A DNA stretch of 5,541 bases from contig CAZDGK010000059.1 in NCBI GenBank assembly GCA_964505035.1, forward strand, positions 1 through 5,541, written 5' to 3'. The notes beneath the pieces were generated by a model, which had not been told where the DNA came from, did no database searches, and worked only from the letters and a program-made list of their open reading frames with translations. A program made the position numbers and the translations under genes. The DNA comes from CAZDGK01 sp964505035. GTDB taxonomy: Bacteria > Patescibacteriota > Saccharimonadia > UBA4664. Positions 1-5,136 of the stretch are shown in pieces. How positions within the stretch are numbered: the first letter of the stretch is position 1; each line of letters opens with the position of its first letter.

Positions 1-54
1 AGCGCCTCCGTCCTAAGGAGGGCGTCGTAGGTTCGATTCCTACCCGGGGCACCA
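1..54 (+). tRNA. tRNA-Arg (anticodon CCU), 3' part
   Basis: The window opens inside the D-arm of a tRNA. The anticodon stem is CCTCC (5-9) paired with GGAGG (17-21), around loop GTCCTAA (10-16). The anticodon is CCT at 12-14, which reads the arginine codon AGG. A 5-nt variable loop (22-26) is followed by the T-arm GTAGG-TTCGATT-CCTAC (27-43). The 3' acceptor strand CCGGGGC (44-50), discriminator A51 and an encoded CCA (52-54) complete it. The 5' acceptor strand and most of the D-arm lie outside the window. G at loop position 32 is less usual than a pyrimidine. AGG codons do occur in the downstream operon, for example early in ndk. Confidence 0.93.
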
Positions 55-61
55 GCAATTA

Positions 62-90
62 TTTACAGGACTAGCGGTACATGGTATAGT
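62..90 (+). promoter_or_regulatory. Sigma70-type promoter for the 145-699 gene
   Basis: The -35 box TTTACA (62-67, 5 of 6 consensus) and the -10 box TATAGT (85-90, 5 of 6) are separated by exactly 17 nt. The -10 is extended by TG at 82-83. A start site near 96-98 is expected, giving a leader of about 48 nt before the ATG at 145. The promoter begins 7 nt after the tRNA end, so the downstream gene has its own start signal and need not rely on readthrough from the tRNA. Confidence 0.75.
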
Positions 91-95
91 GTACC
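76..95. promoter_or_regulatory. Palindrome over the -10 box, possible operator
   Basis: GGTACA (76-81) and TGTACC (90-95) are perfect 6-bp inverted arms separated by 8 nt. The dyad is centred on the extended -10 element. A dimeric repressor bound here would block RNA polymerase. The symmetry is seen directly; the regulatory role is inferred, and no regulator gene can be assigned within the window. Confidence 0.4.
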
Positions 96-101
96 CGGTC
101 T

Positions 102-127
102 GAGGCGCCATCCCGGCGCTTCTTCTT
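102..127 (+). promoter_or_regulatory. Leader hairpin with T-rich tail: attenuator or tRNA terminator
   Basis: GAGGCGCC (102-109) pairs with GGCGCTTC (115-122) over loop ATCCC, an 8-bp stem with one G-U pair, followed by TTCTT. It could end transcription of the upstream tRNA, attenuate the transcript starting near 97, or simply protect the 5' end of that mRNA. The interrupted tail makes it a weaker terminator than the one at 718-755. Confidence 0.45.
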
Positions 128-136
128 AGTAGAAGG
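123..136 (+). promoter_or_regulatory. Ribosome binding site partly hidden in a small hairpin
   Basis: AGAAGG (131-136) is the Shine-Dalgarno site and lies 8 nt before the ATG at 145. Its first four bases can pair with TTCT (123-126) over a TAGT loop, directly after the larger hairpin. The site decides the start: the in-frame GTG at 139 would be only 2 nt away, too close. Confidence 0.5.
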
Positions 137-144
137 GTGTGCTC

Positions 145-699
145 ATGCACATACCGACCATCTCACTCTCCCGCCACAACCGGTACCTGCGGCTGTTCTG
201 CTGGGCCTGGGATGCCAATCCCTACCAGCTCGACAACTGCCGCTTCTTCTGGGGCACGTTCCTCCTGCCACTGGCCATCCTCACCCGAGGGGCCAGCGAC
301 CGGATCTGGCGCCGGCTCATCCGGATCCAGCTGTTCGTCGGCCTCGGCCTGGCGGTGCTCGGCTACCTCACGTGGGGCGGCCTCGCCGCTTTCGGCGTCG
401 GCCTCGCCACCGGAGCCCTCATCACCATCGGCACCAGTTGGCTCGTCACCGCGCTCTACAACTGGGCCGAACGACGCGAGGCCATCAAGGCTCGGCGGGG
501 TCCCACGCCCCGCAAGCCGCGGCCCACGCTCGATCGGCTCGCCGCTCGCGGCGACGCCCTCGCCGAGCGCGTCTTCGACAAGCTGGACGCCGCCCTGGAC
601 AGCAAGCCCGCCGAACATGTCGGCAACGTCTGGTCCATCCTGACGTTCTACATCAAGAACTTCAAGACCCGGACCTGTCACCGGATCGTCGTGGAGTAA
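145..699 (+). CDS. Unrecognised membrane protein, 184 aa
   Basis: I do not recognise a named family. The chosen ATG gives 184 residues; a GTG at 139 would add two but sits too close to the Shine-Dalgarno site. The N-terminal part is aromatic-rich, with FCWAWDANPYQLDNCRFFWG at 18-37. Hydrophobic segments follow at about 35-47, 62-78 and 80-105, so two or three membrane helices are likely. After these comes a strongly basic stretch (about 108-127, REAIKARR and PRKPRP), suggesting a cytoplasmic side, and then a charged helical tail. No signal peptidase site is obvious. Aromatic N-terminal proteins with a 'CRxFWG'-like patch recall small membrane proteins I associate with phages, but this is only an impression. 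Codon choice favours C or G in third positions more than in ndk. The gene is monocistronic, with its own promoter, structured leader and strong terminator. Long open frames opposite and in the +1 frame are low-complexity shadows. Confidence 0.8.
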   Translation: MHIPTISLSRHNRYLRLFCWAWDANPYQLDNCRFFWGTFLLPLAILTRGASDRIWRRLIRIQLFVGLGLAVLGYLTWGGLAAFGVGLATGALITIGTSWLVTALYNWAERREAIKARRGPTPRKPRPTLDRLAARGDALAERVFDKLDAALDSKPAEHVGNVWSILTFYIKNFKTRTCHRIVVE

Positions 700-717
700 C
701 CGGGAGACTCACAAGCA

Positions 718-755
718 CCCGCTACCAGGCATTTCTGGTAGCGGGCCTTCTTTTT
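718..755 (+). terminator. Strong intrinsic terminator after the membrane-protein gene
   Basis: CCCGCTACCAG (718-728) pairs perfectly with CTGGTAGCGGG (735-745), an 11-bp stem with a 6-nt loop. It is followed by CCTTCTTTTT. The T-run exists only on the plus strand, so it serves the gene ending 19 nt upstream. Confidence 0.93.
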
Positions 756-772
756 GACCAAGTCACCTCGCC

Positions 773-809
773 AATGAAATAGCCCGGGCGACTGCGTGAG
801 CCACCCGGG
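773..809 (-). terminator. Intrinsic terminator for the 69-aa gene
   Basis: Read on the minus strand, CCCGGGTGGC and GTCGCCCGGG form a 10-bp stem with two G-U pairs over a 7-nt loop (plus-strand 783-809). A moderately T-rich CTATTTCATT follows. It lies about 30 nt after the stop codon at 841. It faces the plus-strand terminator at 718-755, so two convergent transcripts are each stopped between the genes. Confidence 0.6.
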
Positions 810-840
810 ACTATGAGTGATAGGACGTTGGACGAAGCCG

Positions 841-1050
841 TTACGCCGCAGCGGCGCTAACGCGTCGGAGCAAACGCTCCACGATTCCCTCTGTGCAGGC
901 CAGTTCAGTCCTGGCCGTCTCGATGAGACCCGGATCGCCCTCCCTGCGGGCATCCTTGAGGTTCTCCTGAGCCCGCGCCACATATGAGCGGGCAGTCTCG
1001 AGCTCCGCGTCGAGGGATTGCTGCTGGGGTGTTGCTACGTTCCCAGACAT
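841..1050 (-). CDS. Small helical protein of unknown function, 69 aa
   Basis: I do not recognise this protein. The start is the ATG at 1050-1048, chosen because AAGGAAG lies just upstream and the predicted mRNA starts near 1090. A longer frame beginning at 1095 would start upstream of that transcript and is rejected. The product has a short polar N-terminus, then a highly charged stretch rich in Ala, Glu and Arg from about residue 12 to 63. A GDPG break near 37-40 splits it, which suggests a two-helix hairpin or short coiled coil, ending in AAAA. There is one cysteine and no membrane segment. Promoter, leader hairpin and terminator all fit the frame, which supports a real gene. A role in DNA or protein binding, or as a regulator of the facing gene, is possible but not shown by the sequence. 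Confidence 0.75.
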   Translation of the reverse strand: MSGNVATPQQQSLDAELETARSYVARAQENLKDARREGDPGLIETARTELACTEGIVERLLRRVSAAAA

Positions 1051-1068
1051 ACCGCTTCCTTTCGTCCT

Positions 1069-1088
1069 TCTGAGGGGAAGACCCCAGA
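1069..1088 (-). promoter_or_regulatory. Leader hairpin before the 69-aa gene
   Basis: On the minus strand TCTG-GGG pairs with CCC-CAGA around a TCTT-type loop, with a small bulge on the 3' arm. It begins within a couple of bases of the predicted transcription start and ends just before the ribosome binding site (1055-1061). A 5'-end hairpin in this place could stabilise the mRNA or modulate translation. Confidence 0.45.
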
Positions 1089-1095
1089 TTGGCAT

Positions 1096-1124
1096 ATTCT
1101 ACTCCCACAGTCAGAAATCGTCAA
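1096..1124 (-). promoter_or_regulatory. Sigma70-type promoter for the 69-aa gene
   Basis: On the minus strand the -35 box is TTGACG (1124-1119, 5 of 6) and the -10 box is TAGAAT (1101-1096, 5 of 6), with an exact 17-nt spacer. Transcription should begin near 1089-1090, leaving a leader of about 40 nt. The -35 box overlaps the tail of the terminator of the upstream ndk operon. Confidence 0.8.
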
Positions 1125-1145
1125 AAGAACCCACATTTTTGTGAG
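1123..1145 (-). terminator. Intrinsic terminator of the ndk operon
   Basis: On the minus strand CTCACA (1145-1140) pairs with TGTGGG (1135-1130) over loop AAAA, a 6-bp stem with one G-U pair, followed by TTCTTTT (1129-1123). It lies about 30 nt after the ndk stop codon. The stem is short, so some readthrough into the 69-aa gene is likely. Confidence 0.65.
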
Positions 1146-1175
1146 ACTAGCCGTTGTTTAAAACCAGGTCAAATC

Positions 1176-1802
1176 TTACTGCTTGTGCTTGGGGTACCAA
1201 TTTTTGGTATAAGCCACTTCAGTGATCACCGTCTCGTAGTTCACGACTTCCTCCGGCTTGAACCAAATAGCAATCTCACGCTCCGCGTTTTCTTTGCTGT
1301 CACTCCCATGAACAATATTCTTAATCGCCCAGCCAGCCGCATCGCTCACGGCGTACGACTCCAAGCTGTAGTCAAACCCAATCGTGCCCACCTCAGCCTT
1401 GAGCGGGCTCGTGTGCCCACGCATCTTGCGCACGACCTCAATGACATGTGCCCCCTCTAGTACCAGAGCCACCACCGGACCAGCCGTCAGCGCATCCATC
1501 AGCTTGCGACGCACATCCACAGCCAGCTCACGCGGTTGGGCCGGCGGCGTGATGCCCTTTTCCATATAAGCATCGTAGGTCCGGGTCCCCGTCTCTATAT
1601 ACCACTCTTCACTGTCGGTATAATGCCTCTCGGTCATCTCTTCAGTAGGCCATATCAGCTTCATTGCCGCTAGCTTAAGCCCCTTTCGCTCAAACCGCGT
1701 AATCAACTCCCCCACCAAGTGCCTCGCCACCGCGTCAGGCTTAATCAACACCAGGCTGCGCTCATGCCGCAGCCGCTCCAATGCTTGTTCATCTGGTTTC
1801 AT
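1176..1802 (-). CDS. ndk: Nucleoside diphosphate kinase, extended form
   Basis: This enzyme moves the gamma-phosphate of a nucleoside triphosphate to an NDP through a phosphohistidine, and balances cytosolic NTP and dNTP pools. The signature is clear: RSLVLIKPDAVARHLVGELI at 15-34, GPVVALVLEG at 108-117, and NIVHGSDS at 162-169 with the catalytic His at 165. The product is 208 aa, while ordinary bacterial forms are about 140-150. The extra length comes from a 14-residue N-terminal lead, an insertion of roughly 28 residues between HY (60-61) and GPVV, and about 10 extra residues before the active-site His. Where most family members have GTIR, this one has GTIG: Gly142 replaces an arginine that contacts substrate phosphate. 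Lys21, Tyr61, Arg125, Thr131 and Asn162 appear kept. The start overlaps the M16 stop (ATGA) and has a good Shine-Dalgarno site. It is the last gene of the operon. The function is confident; the effect of Gly142 is unknown. Confidence 0.95.
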   Translation of the reverse strand: MKPDEQALERLRHERSLVLIKPDAVARHLVGELITRFERKGLKLAAMKLIWPTEEMTERHYTDSEEWYIETGTRTYDAYMEKGITPPAQPRELAVDVRRKLMDALTAGPVVALVLEGAHVIEVVRKMRGHTSPLKAEVGTIGFDYSLESYAVSDAAGWAIKNIVHGSDSKENAEREIAIWFKPEEVVNYETVITEVAYTKNWYPKHKQ

Positions 1803-3091
1803 ACTGTCTCCTGTTTCTTGGTAACCAATTTCTCAAACTCCGCCGCCGCCGGTCCGGGCTCTGGCGCAATGATCGCTAGCCTCAGCCGTTCCGGCGCGAG
1901 CATCGCCTGCGCCACTCGCTGCACATCCGCACTCGTCACCGCCTCCAACTCCGCAAGCATCTCCTCCACCGTCTTAGCGCGGCCAAGCAGCAGGAGTTGC
2001 GTGCCAATCCGGTCAGCCACCGCCCCATTCGACTCTAGGCCCATCTCCAGGCCAGCCCGCAACTGCTGCTTGGCCTTGCGCAGCTCAGCCTCACCCACCG
2101 CTTCTTCCCGGATACGCTCCAGCTCATCCAGCACCGAGCGGATCGCCTCGGGCACCTTCTCCAGCGTCACCCCAGCGTAGGCATGGAAAATGCCAGTGTC
2201 AGTGTAGTTATTAATCTCGCTATACACCGTATACGCCAGGCCTTGCCGCTCCCGCACATTGATAAACAACCGCGAGCTCATACCCCGGCCGAGTATCGCC
2301 GCCAGCAGCTTGGCAGCCGGGTCATCCGGATGGTCGTAGCCGTACGCTCGGGCGCCTATCACGAAATGCGCCTGCGCCGTCGGTTTGGCCTGCGCCACAC
2401 TCAGCCGTTCGCTCAATGTCTCGCCCACCTCGGGCACCTTCACGAGCTCACCCTTCTTCAGATCCCCCAGTGCTGCCTGCATCTGCCGCACCACCTCCTC
2501 GTGCTTCACCTGGCCAGCCACCGCCACCACCGTATTGCCTGGGGTGTAGTGCTGCTGCATGTATGCCCGGATATCCCCCACCGCAATCTGCCGGATCACC
2601 TCTTCAGTCCCGATAATGTCCTTGCCCAGCGGATTGTCCGGGAAAATCAGCTCCGGGATCATCGTGCCAATGAACCGGGCCGGGTCATCCCGCCACACAT
2701 TCATCTCCTCGATGATCACTCCACGCTCCCGGTCCACTTCGGCCGCATCCAACACCGGATGCGCCACCATATCCGCCAGAATATCCAGCGCCAGTTCGCG
2801 GTGCTGTCCCGGCACCTTTATGTAGTACAGCGTCAAATCCTCGCTCGTGTAGGCGTTATTAAAACCACCCACCGCATCGATCGCCTCAGCAATTACCTCA
2901 GCCGTTGGATATTTAGCCGACCCCTTAAACAATAAATGCTCTAGAAAGTGCGACACCCCGCCGTTCGTCTTGAACTCCTCGTAGCGGCTACCCGTGCCCA
3001 CCACAATATTAGCCGTCACACTACGGGCTTCTGCCATCTCCGCAGTAATAATCTTGAGGCCGTTGGCCAAAGTTGTCTCAGAAATCTTCAT
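1799..3091 (-). CDS. M16-family zinc metallopeptidase (insulinase/processing-peptidase-like)
   Basis: This is a single-length M16 peptidase of 430 aa, the size of the M16B group and of mitochondrial processing peptidase subunits. The inverted zinc motif HFLEH is at 48-52: His48 and His52 bind zinc and Glu51 is the general base. The third ligand is a Glu in RGVIIEEM, Glu128 or more likely Glu129. GGFNNAYTSEDLTLYY (75-90) is typical of the N-terminal domain. The second domain carries the conserved Arg/Tyr region RERQGLAYTVYS (280-291). No signal peptide or membrane segment is seen, so the enzyme is probably cytoplasmic and would cut short unfolded peptides; its real substrate is unknown. M16B peptidases usually work as dimers or pairs, and no partner subunit is present here. 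The start overlaps the preceding DedA stop by ATGA and has an AGGAGA site. The stop in turn overlaps the ndk start, so translation of all three is likely coupled. Confidence 0.93.
   Translation of the reverse strand: MKISETTLANGLKIITAEMAEARSVTANIVVGTGSRYEEFKTNGGVSHFLEHLLFKGSAKYPTAEVIAEAIDAVGGFNNAYTSEDLTLYYIKVPGQHRELALDILADMVAHPVLDAAEVDRERGVIIEEMNVWRDDPARFIGTMIPELIFPDNPLGKDIIGTEEVIRQIAVGDIRAYMQQHYTPGNTVVAVAGQVKHEEVVRQMQAALGDLKKGELVKVPEVGETLSERLSVAQAKPTAQAHFVIGARAYGYDHPDDPAAKLLAAILGRGMSSRLFINVRERQGLAYTVYSEINNYTDTGIFHAYAGVTLEKVPEAIRSVLDELERIREEAVGEAELRKAKQQLRAGLEMGLESNGAVADRIGTQLLLLGRAKTVEEMLAELEAVTSADVQRVAQAMLAPERLRLAIIAPEPGPAAAEFEKLVTKKQETV
1807..1812 (-). promoter_or_regulatory. Ribosome binding site of ndk
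   Basis: AGGAGA on the minus strand lies 4 nt before the ndk ATG (1802-1800), inside the last codons of the M16 gene. It supports the start chosen at the ATGA overlap. Confidence 0.8.
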
Positions 3092-3705
3092 CCAGTTCTC
3101 CTATGCCGGCGCTGGCCGCGAGCATGACGCTTACTATACCAGATCACGAGTCCAATGATCACCACTGTCACCCCCACCATCACCACACTAAGGTCGTGGC
3201 TGAGTGACATCAACAGTGGCAGATTGTCGCTCAGCAGAACGCCAGCTCCCACAAATGCGGCCGTCCACACCGCCATCCCCAGGGCCGATACCAGCAAAAA
3301 TGCATCAAATCGCATCCGCGCCAAGCCCGCCGGATACGCCACGTAGCCGTGCAGCCCCGGGATGCAAATTCCCGCCAACACCAGCCCCACACCGTGCCGC
3401 TCAAACAGCTTCTGCAGGCCCTTCAATTGGCTGGGCTTAACCCGCAGCCACTTGCCATACCGTTCAACGAGCTCCAGACCCCCGTGCCGCGCCACCAAGT
3501 ATGCCGCCACCAGGCCAGCCACCTGCGACACCATCGCGATCGTCGCCACTACCCAAATATCCATCAGCCCCGATCGCGCCGCCACCCCACTCGCCGGCAG
3601 TATCACCTCCGACGGAATTGGCGCGCCAAACGCATTCAGAAACAAGCTTACCGCCAACCCCAAGTAGCCGTATTGGCTCACCAAGTCCTGCCAACCGCCG
3701 GGCAC
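3088..3705 (-). CDS. DedA-family membrane protein, copy 2, lacking the conserved arginine pair
   Basis: This 205-aa inner-membrane protein belongs to the DedA/SNARE-associated (VTT) family. GAPIPSEVILPASG (27-40) is a typical re-entrant loop with the conserved Glu33, and VAYPAG (122-127) and a hydrophobic C-terminal helix follow. The copy just upstream matches it at roughly half of the aligned core positions by eye, so the pair arose by tandem duplication or old paralogy. The family pattern R-x-x-P-x-x-R reads I113-C-I-P-G-L-H119 here, so both arginines are missing. Asp28 of the other copy is Asn24 here. In E. coli YqjA the matching arginines are needed for function. The start is GTG directly after the TAG of the previous gene, in the same frame. 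Only a G-run (GGGGG, about 9 nt upstream) could serve as a ribosome site. The basic tail (KRHARGQRRHRR) is probably cytoplasmic. The role may be altered transport, a partner in a heterodimer, or loss of activity. Confidence 0.92.
   Translation of the reverse strand: MPGGWQDLVSQYGYLGLAVSLFLNAFGAPIPSEVILPASGVAARSGLMDIWVVATIAMVSQVAGLVAAYLVARHGGLELVERYGKWLRVKPSQLKGLQKLFERHGVGLVLAGICIPGLHGYVAYPAGLARMRFDAFLLVSALGMAVWTAAFVGAGVLLSDNLPLLMSLSHDLSVVMVGVTVVIIGLVIWYSKRHARGQRRHRRTG
3097..3102 (-). promoter_or_regulatory. Ribosome binding site of the M16 peptidase gene
   Basis: AGGAGA on the minus strand lies 5 nt before the ATG at 3091-3089, within the end of the DedA copy 2 gene. It marks the ATGA overlap as a true translation start. 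Confidence 0.8.
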
Positions 3706-4314
3706 CTAGCTACGCCCCCGTCGCCACCAATGATGCCGGAAATGCCAAGCCAGCAGCCCCACCACCAGTATGATACCCAGCACCGAAAACCGGCTGGCCA
3801 GTTGATCCATCAGCGCCAAATTGTCACCCAGGAGATAGCCCAAGTACATCAGAAACGCCGTCCACACCGCCGATCCCGCCGCCGAGTACAGCAAAAACTT
3901 TCTCAGATCCATCTCCGCAATCCCCGCCGGATATCCCACCAGCCCGCGCACCCCCGGCACACACCGGCCCAGCATCGTCAGCCATCCGCCATACCGCTCA
4001 AACAACCGGTGCGTCCGCTCCAGATCATGCCGGCTAATCAGCACATACTTGCCATAGCGCTCCAGCAACGGCTCGCCGCCATACCGGCCCACCAAATACG
4101 CCACCAGTGCCCCAGCTACCTGCGCACCTGTCGCGATCAAAAACACCGCCCACCATTGAAACCGCCCTTGCATCACCAGCACCGTGCTCAACGGCACCAG
4201 GATTTCGCTCGGAATTGGCACCCCAAAGCTATCTAGCAGCAGACCCAGCGCCATGCCGTAGTATCCCGAGGTTGATATCAGATTGATCGCGATTTGCGAA
4301 AAGCTGATTTCCAT
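3706..4314 (-). CDS. DedA-family membrane protein, copy 1, probable undecaprenyl phosphate transporter
   Basis: This 202-aa DedA-family inner-membrane protein has all the hallmarks. FGVPIPSE (30-37) carries Glu37, preceded by Asp28. The GRCVPGVRGLVGYPAG stretch (116-131) keeps both family arginines, Arg117 and Arg123. Further hydrophobic helices lie at about 142-165 and 176-190, and a basic C-terminal tail HFRHHWWRRGRS ends it. DedA members such as UptA have been shown to return undecaprenyl phosphate from the outer to the inner membrane face; other members affect membrane potential and drug resistance. Its place directly after uppP, whose product is undecaprenyl phosphate, supports the transport role. 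The ATG follows the uppP TAG with no spacer and in the same frame. No strong Shine-Dalgarno site is visible, so termination-reinitiation is likely. The substrate assignment is inferred from family and context. Confidence 0.94.
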   Translation of the reverse strand: MEISFSQIAINLISTSGYYGMALGLLLDSFGVPIPSEILVPLSTVLVMQGRFQWWAVFLIATGAQVAGALVAYLVGRYGGEPLLERYGKYVLISRHDLERTHRLFERYGGWLTMLGRCVPGVRGLVGYPAGIAEMDLRKFLLYSAAGSAVWTAFLMYLGYLLGDNLALMDQLASRFSVLGIILVVGLLAWHFRHHWWRRGRS

Positions 4315-5109
4315 CTAGCGCAAGCCTATCACCAAAATCAACACCCCCAACACTATCCGGTAGGCTGCGAACAGCCCCAGGCCATGCTTGGCCAGATACG
4401 CCAGCAGGAATTTAATCGCCAGATAGCCACTAGCAAACGCCGCCAGCACTCCCGCCACATACACCATCGGCACAGCCGCCATTTGGCTCAACGCATCACC
4501 CGTCAGCAGCACCTTGGCCGTCGCCCCGGCAATCACCGGCGCCGACAGCAAAAACGAAAAGCGCGTGGCAGCCACCCGGTCCAGTCCAAAGAGCCGGCCA
4601 GTCGTGATAGTGATACCTGACCGCGATACACCCGGCACCAATGCCACAGCCTGCGCCAGTCCCACACCGAGTGCCCGCGGCAGCGTCACACCGTCCAACC
4701 CCAGGTTCTGCCGGCTCCAGCGATCCACCGCCCACATCACTACACCCACCCAGATCAGGTTCACCGCCACCAGCTGCGACGACCGAAACGCCGTCTCGGC
4801 CAGATGCTCGATCAGCACGCCCACCACTACCGCTGGTATAGTCCCAAGCACAATGTACCAAGCCAATTTGCGGTGCGGACCGCCCATCACCAGGTCATGC
4901 GCTAGTTCCCAGAAGTCCCGCGCAAAAAACATTACCAACGCCAGCAACGTGCCTACATCCAGCGCCGTATCAAACGCCAAGCCGGAGTACTGAAAGCCCA
5001 AGAAATGTCCAACCACAATCAAGTGCCCAGACGACGACACGGGGATAAACTCCGTGAGCCCTTGCACCAAGCCCAGAATGATCGCCTGCACAACCTGCAT
5101 ATACGCCAT
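4315..5109 (-). CDS. uppP: Undecaprenyl-diphosphatase UppP (BacA)
   Basis: UppP removes a phosphate from undecaprenyl diphosphate at the outer face of the cytoplasmic membrane, renewing the lipid carrier for peptidoglycan and surface-polymer synthesis. High expression gives bacitracin resistance. The 264 aa match the usual length. The (E/Q)xxxE motif is Gln16 to Glu20 in QGLTEFIPVSSSGH, which continues to His29. The second catalytic motif PGVSRSG is at 159-165 with Arg163. About eight hydrophobic segments and the typical C-terminal end (YRIVLGVLILVIG) are present. The start is the ATG at 5109, 24 nt after the TPR gene. A second ATG at 5100 (Met4) is an alternative, and neither has a strong Shine-Dalgarno site. 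The stop TAG abuts the next gene's ATG. The protein looks complete and active. Confidence 0.97.
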   Translation of the reverse strand: MAYMQVVQAIILGLVQGLTEFIPVSSSGHLIVVGHFLGFQYSGLAFDTALDVGTLLALVMFFARDFWELAHDLVMGGPHRKLAWYIVLGTIPAVVVGVLIEHLAETAFRSSQLVAVNLIWVGVVMWAVDRWSRQNLGLDGVTLPRALGVGLAQAVALVPGVSRSGITITTGRLFGLDRVAATRFSFLLSAPVIAGATAKVLLTGDALSQMAAVPMVYVAGVLAAFASGYLAIKFLLAYLAKHGLGLFAAYRIVLGVLILVIGLR

Positions 5110-5136
5110 TATACCGCTCAGCCTAATCGCTTGCTA
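5108..5136 (-). promoter_or_regulatory. Possible internal promoter at the uppP start
   Basis: A perfect TATAAT lies on the minus strand at 5113-5108, overlapping the uppP ATG. The hexamer 17 nt upstream, TAGCAA, matches the -35 consensus at only 3 of 6 positions. If used, transcription would begin near 5101 and give a nearly leaderless message starting at the second ATG (5100-5098). The support is weak, because TATAAT here may be chance. Confidence 0.25.

Noticed and set aside
137..681. Long open frames overlapping the 145-699 gene (plus 137-643 and minus 163-681)
   Set aside because: Both are low-complexity Ser/Pro/Gly/Glu-rich translations typical of GC-rich shadow frames. Neither fits the promoter, ribosome site and terminator, which match the 145 start.
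1051..1108. Longer N-terminus for the 69-aa gene (start at 1095) or the alternative frame from 1108
   Set aside because: These starts lie upstream of the predicted transcript start near 1090 and lack a ribosome site. The ATG at 1050 has AAGGAAG in place.
1144..1172. Possible minus-strand promoter TTGACC-N17-TAGTCT after ndk
   Set aside because: The -10 matches only three consensus bases, and the transcript would run straight into the terminator at 1123-1145.
1189..1198. Partial resemblance to the tRNA 3' end (GGGGTACCA versus GGGGCACCA) as an attachment repeat
   Set aside because: It is too short, has a mismatch and lies inside the ndk coding sequence, so chance is the better explanation.
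1193..1210. Inverted repeat TACCAA/TTGGTA near the ndk 3' end as a terminator
   Set aside because: It is inside the coding region and no T-run follows on the minus strand. The hairpin at 1123-1145 is a better terminator.
2183..4236. Plus-strand frames of 250 and 295 codons (2183-2935, 3349-4236)
   Set aside because: They lie opposite strongly recognised M16 and DedA genes. The products are rich in His, Arg, Pro and Gln, with no domain pattern or start signals.
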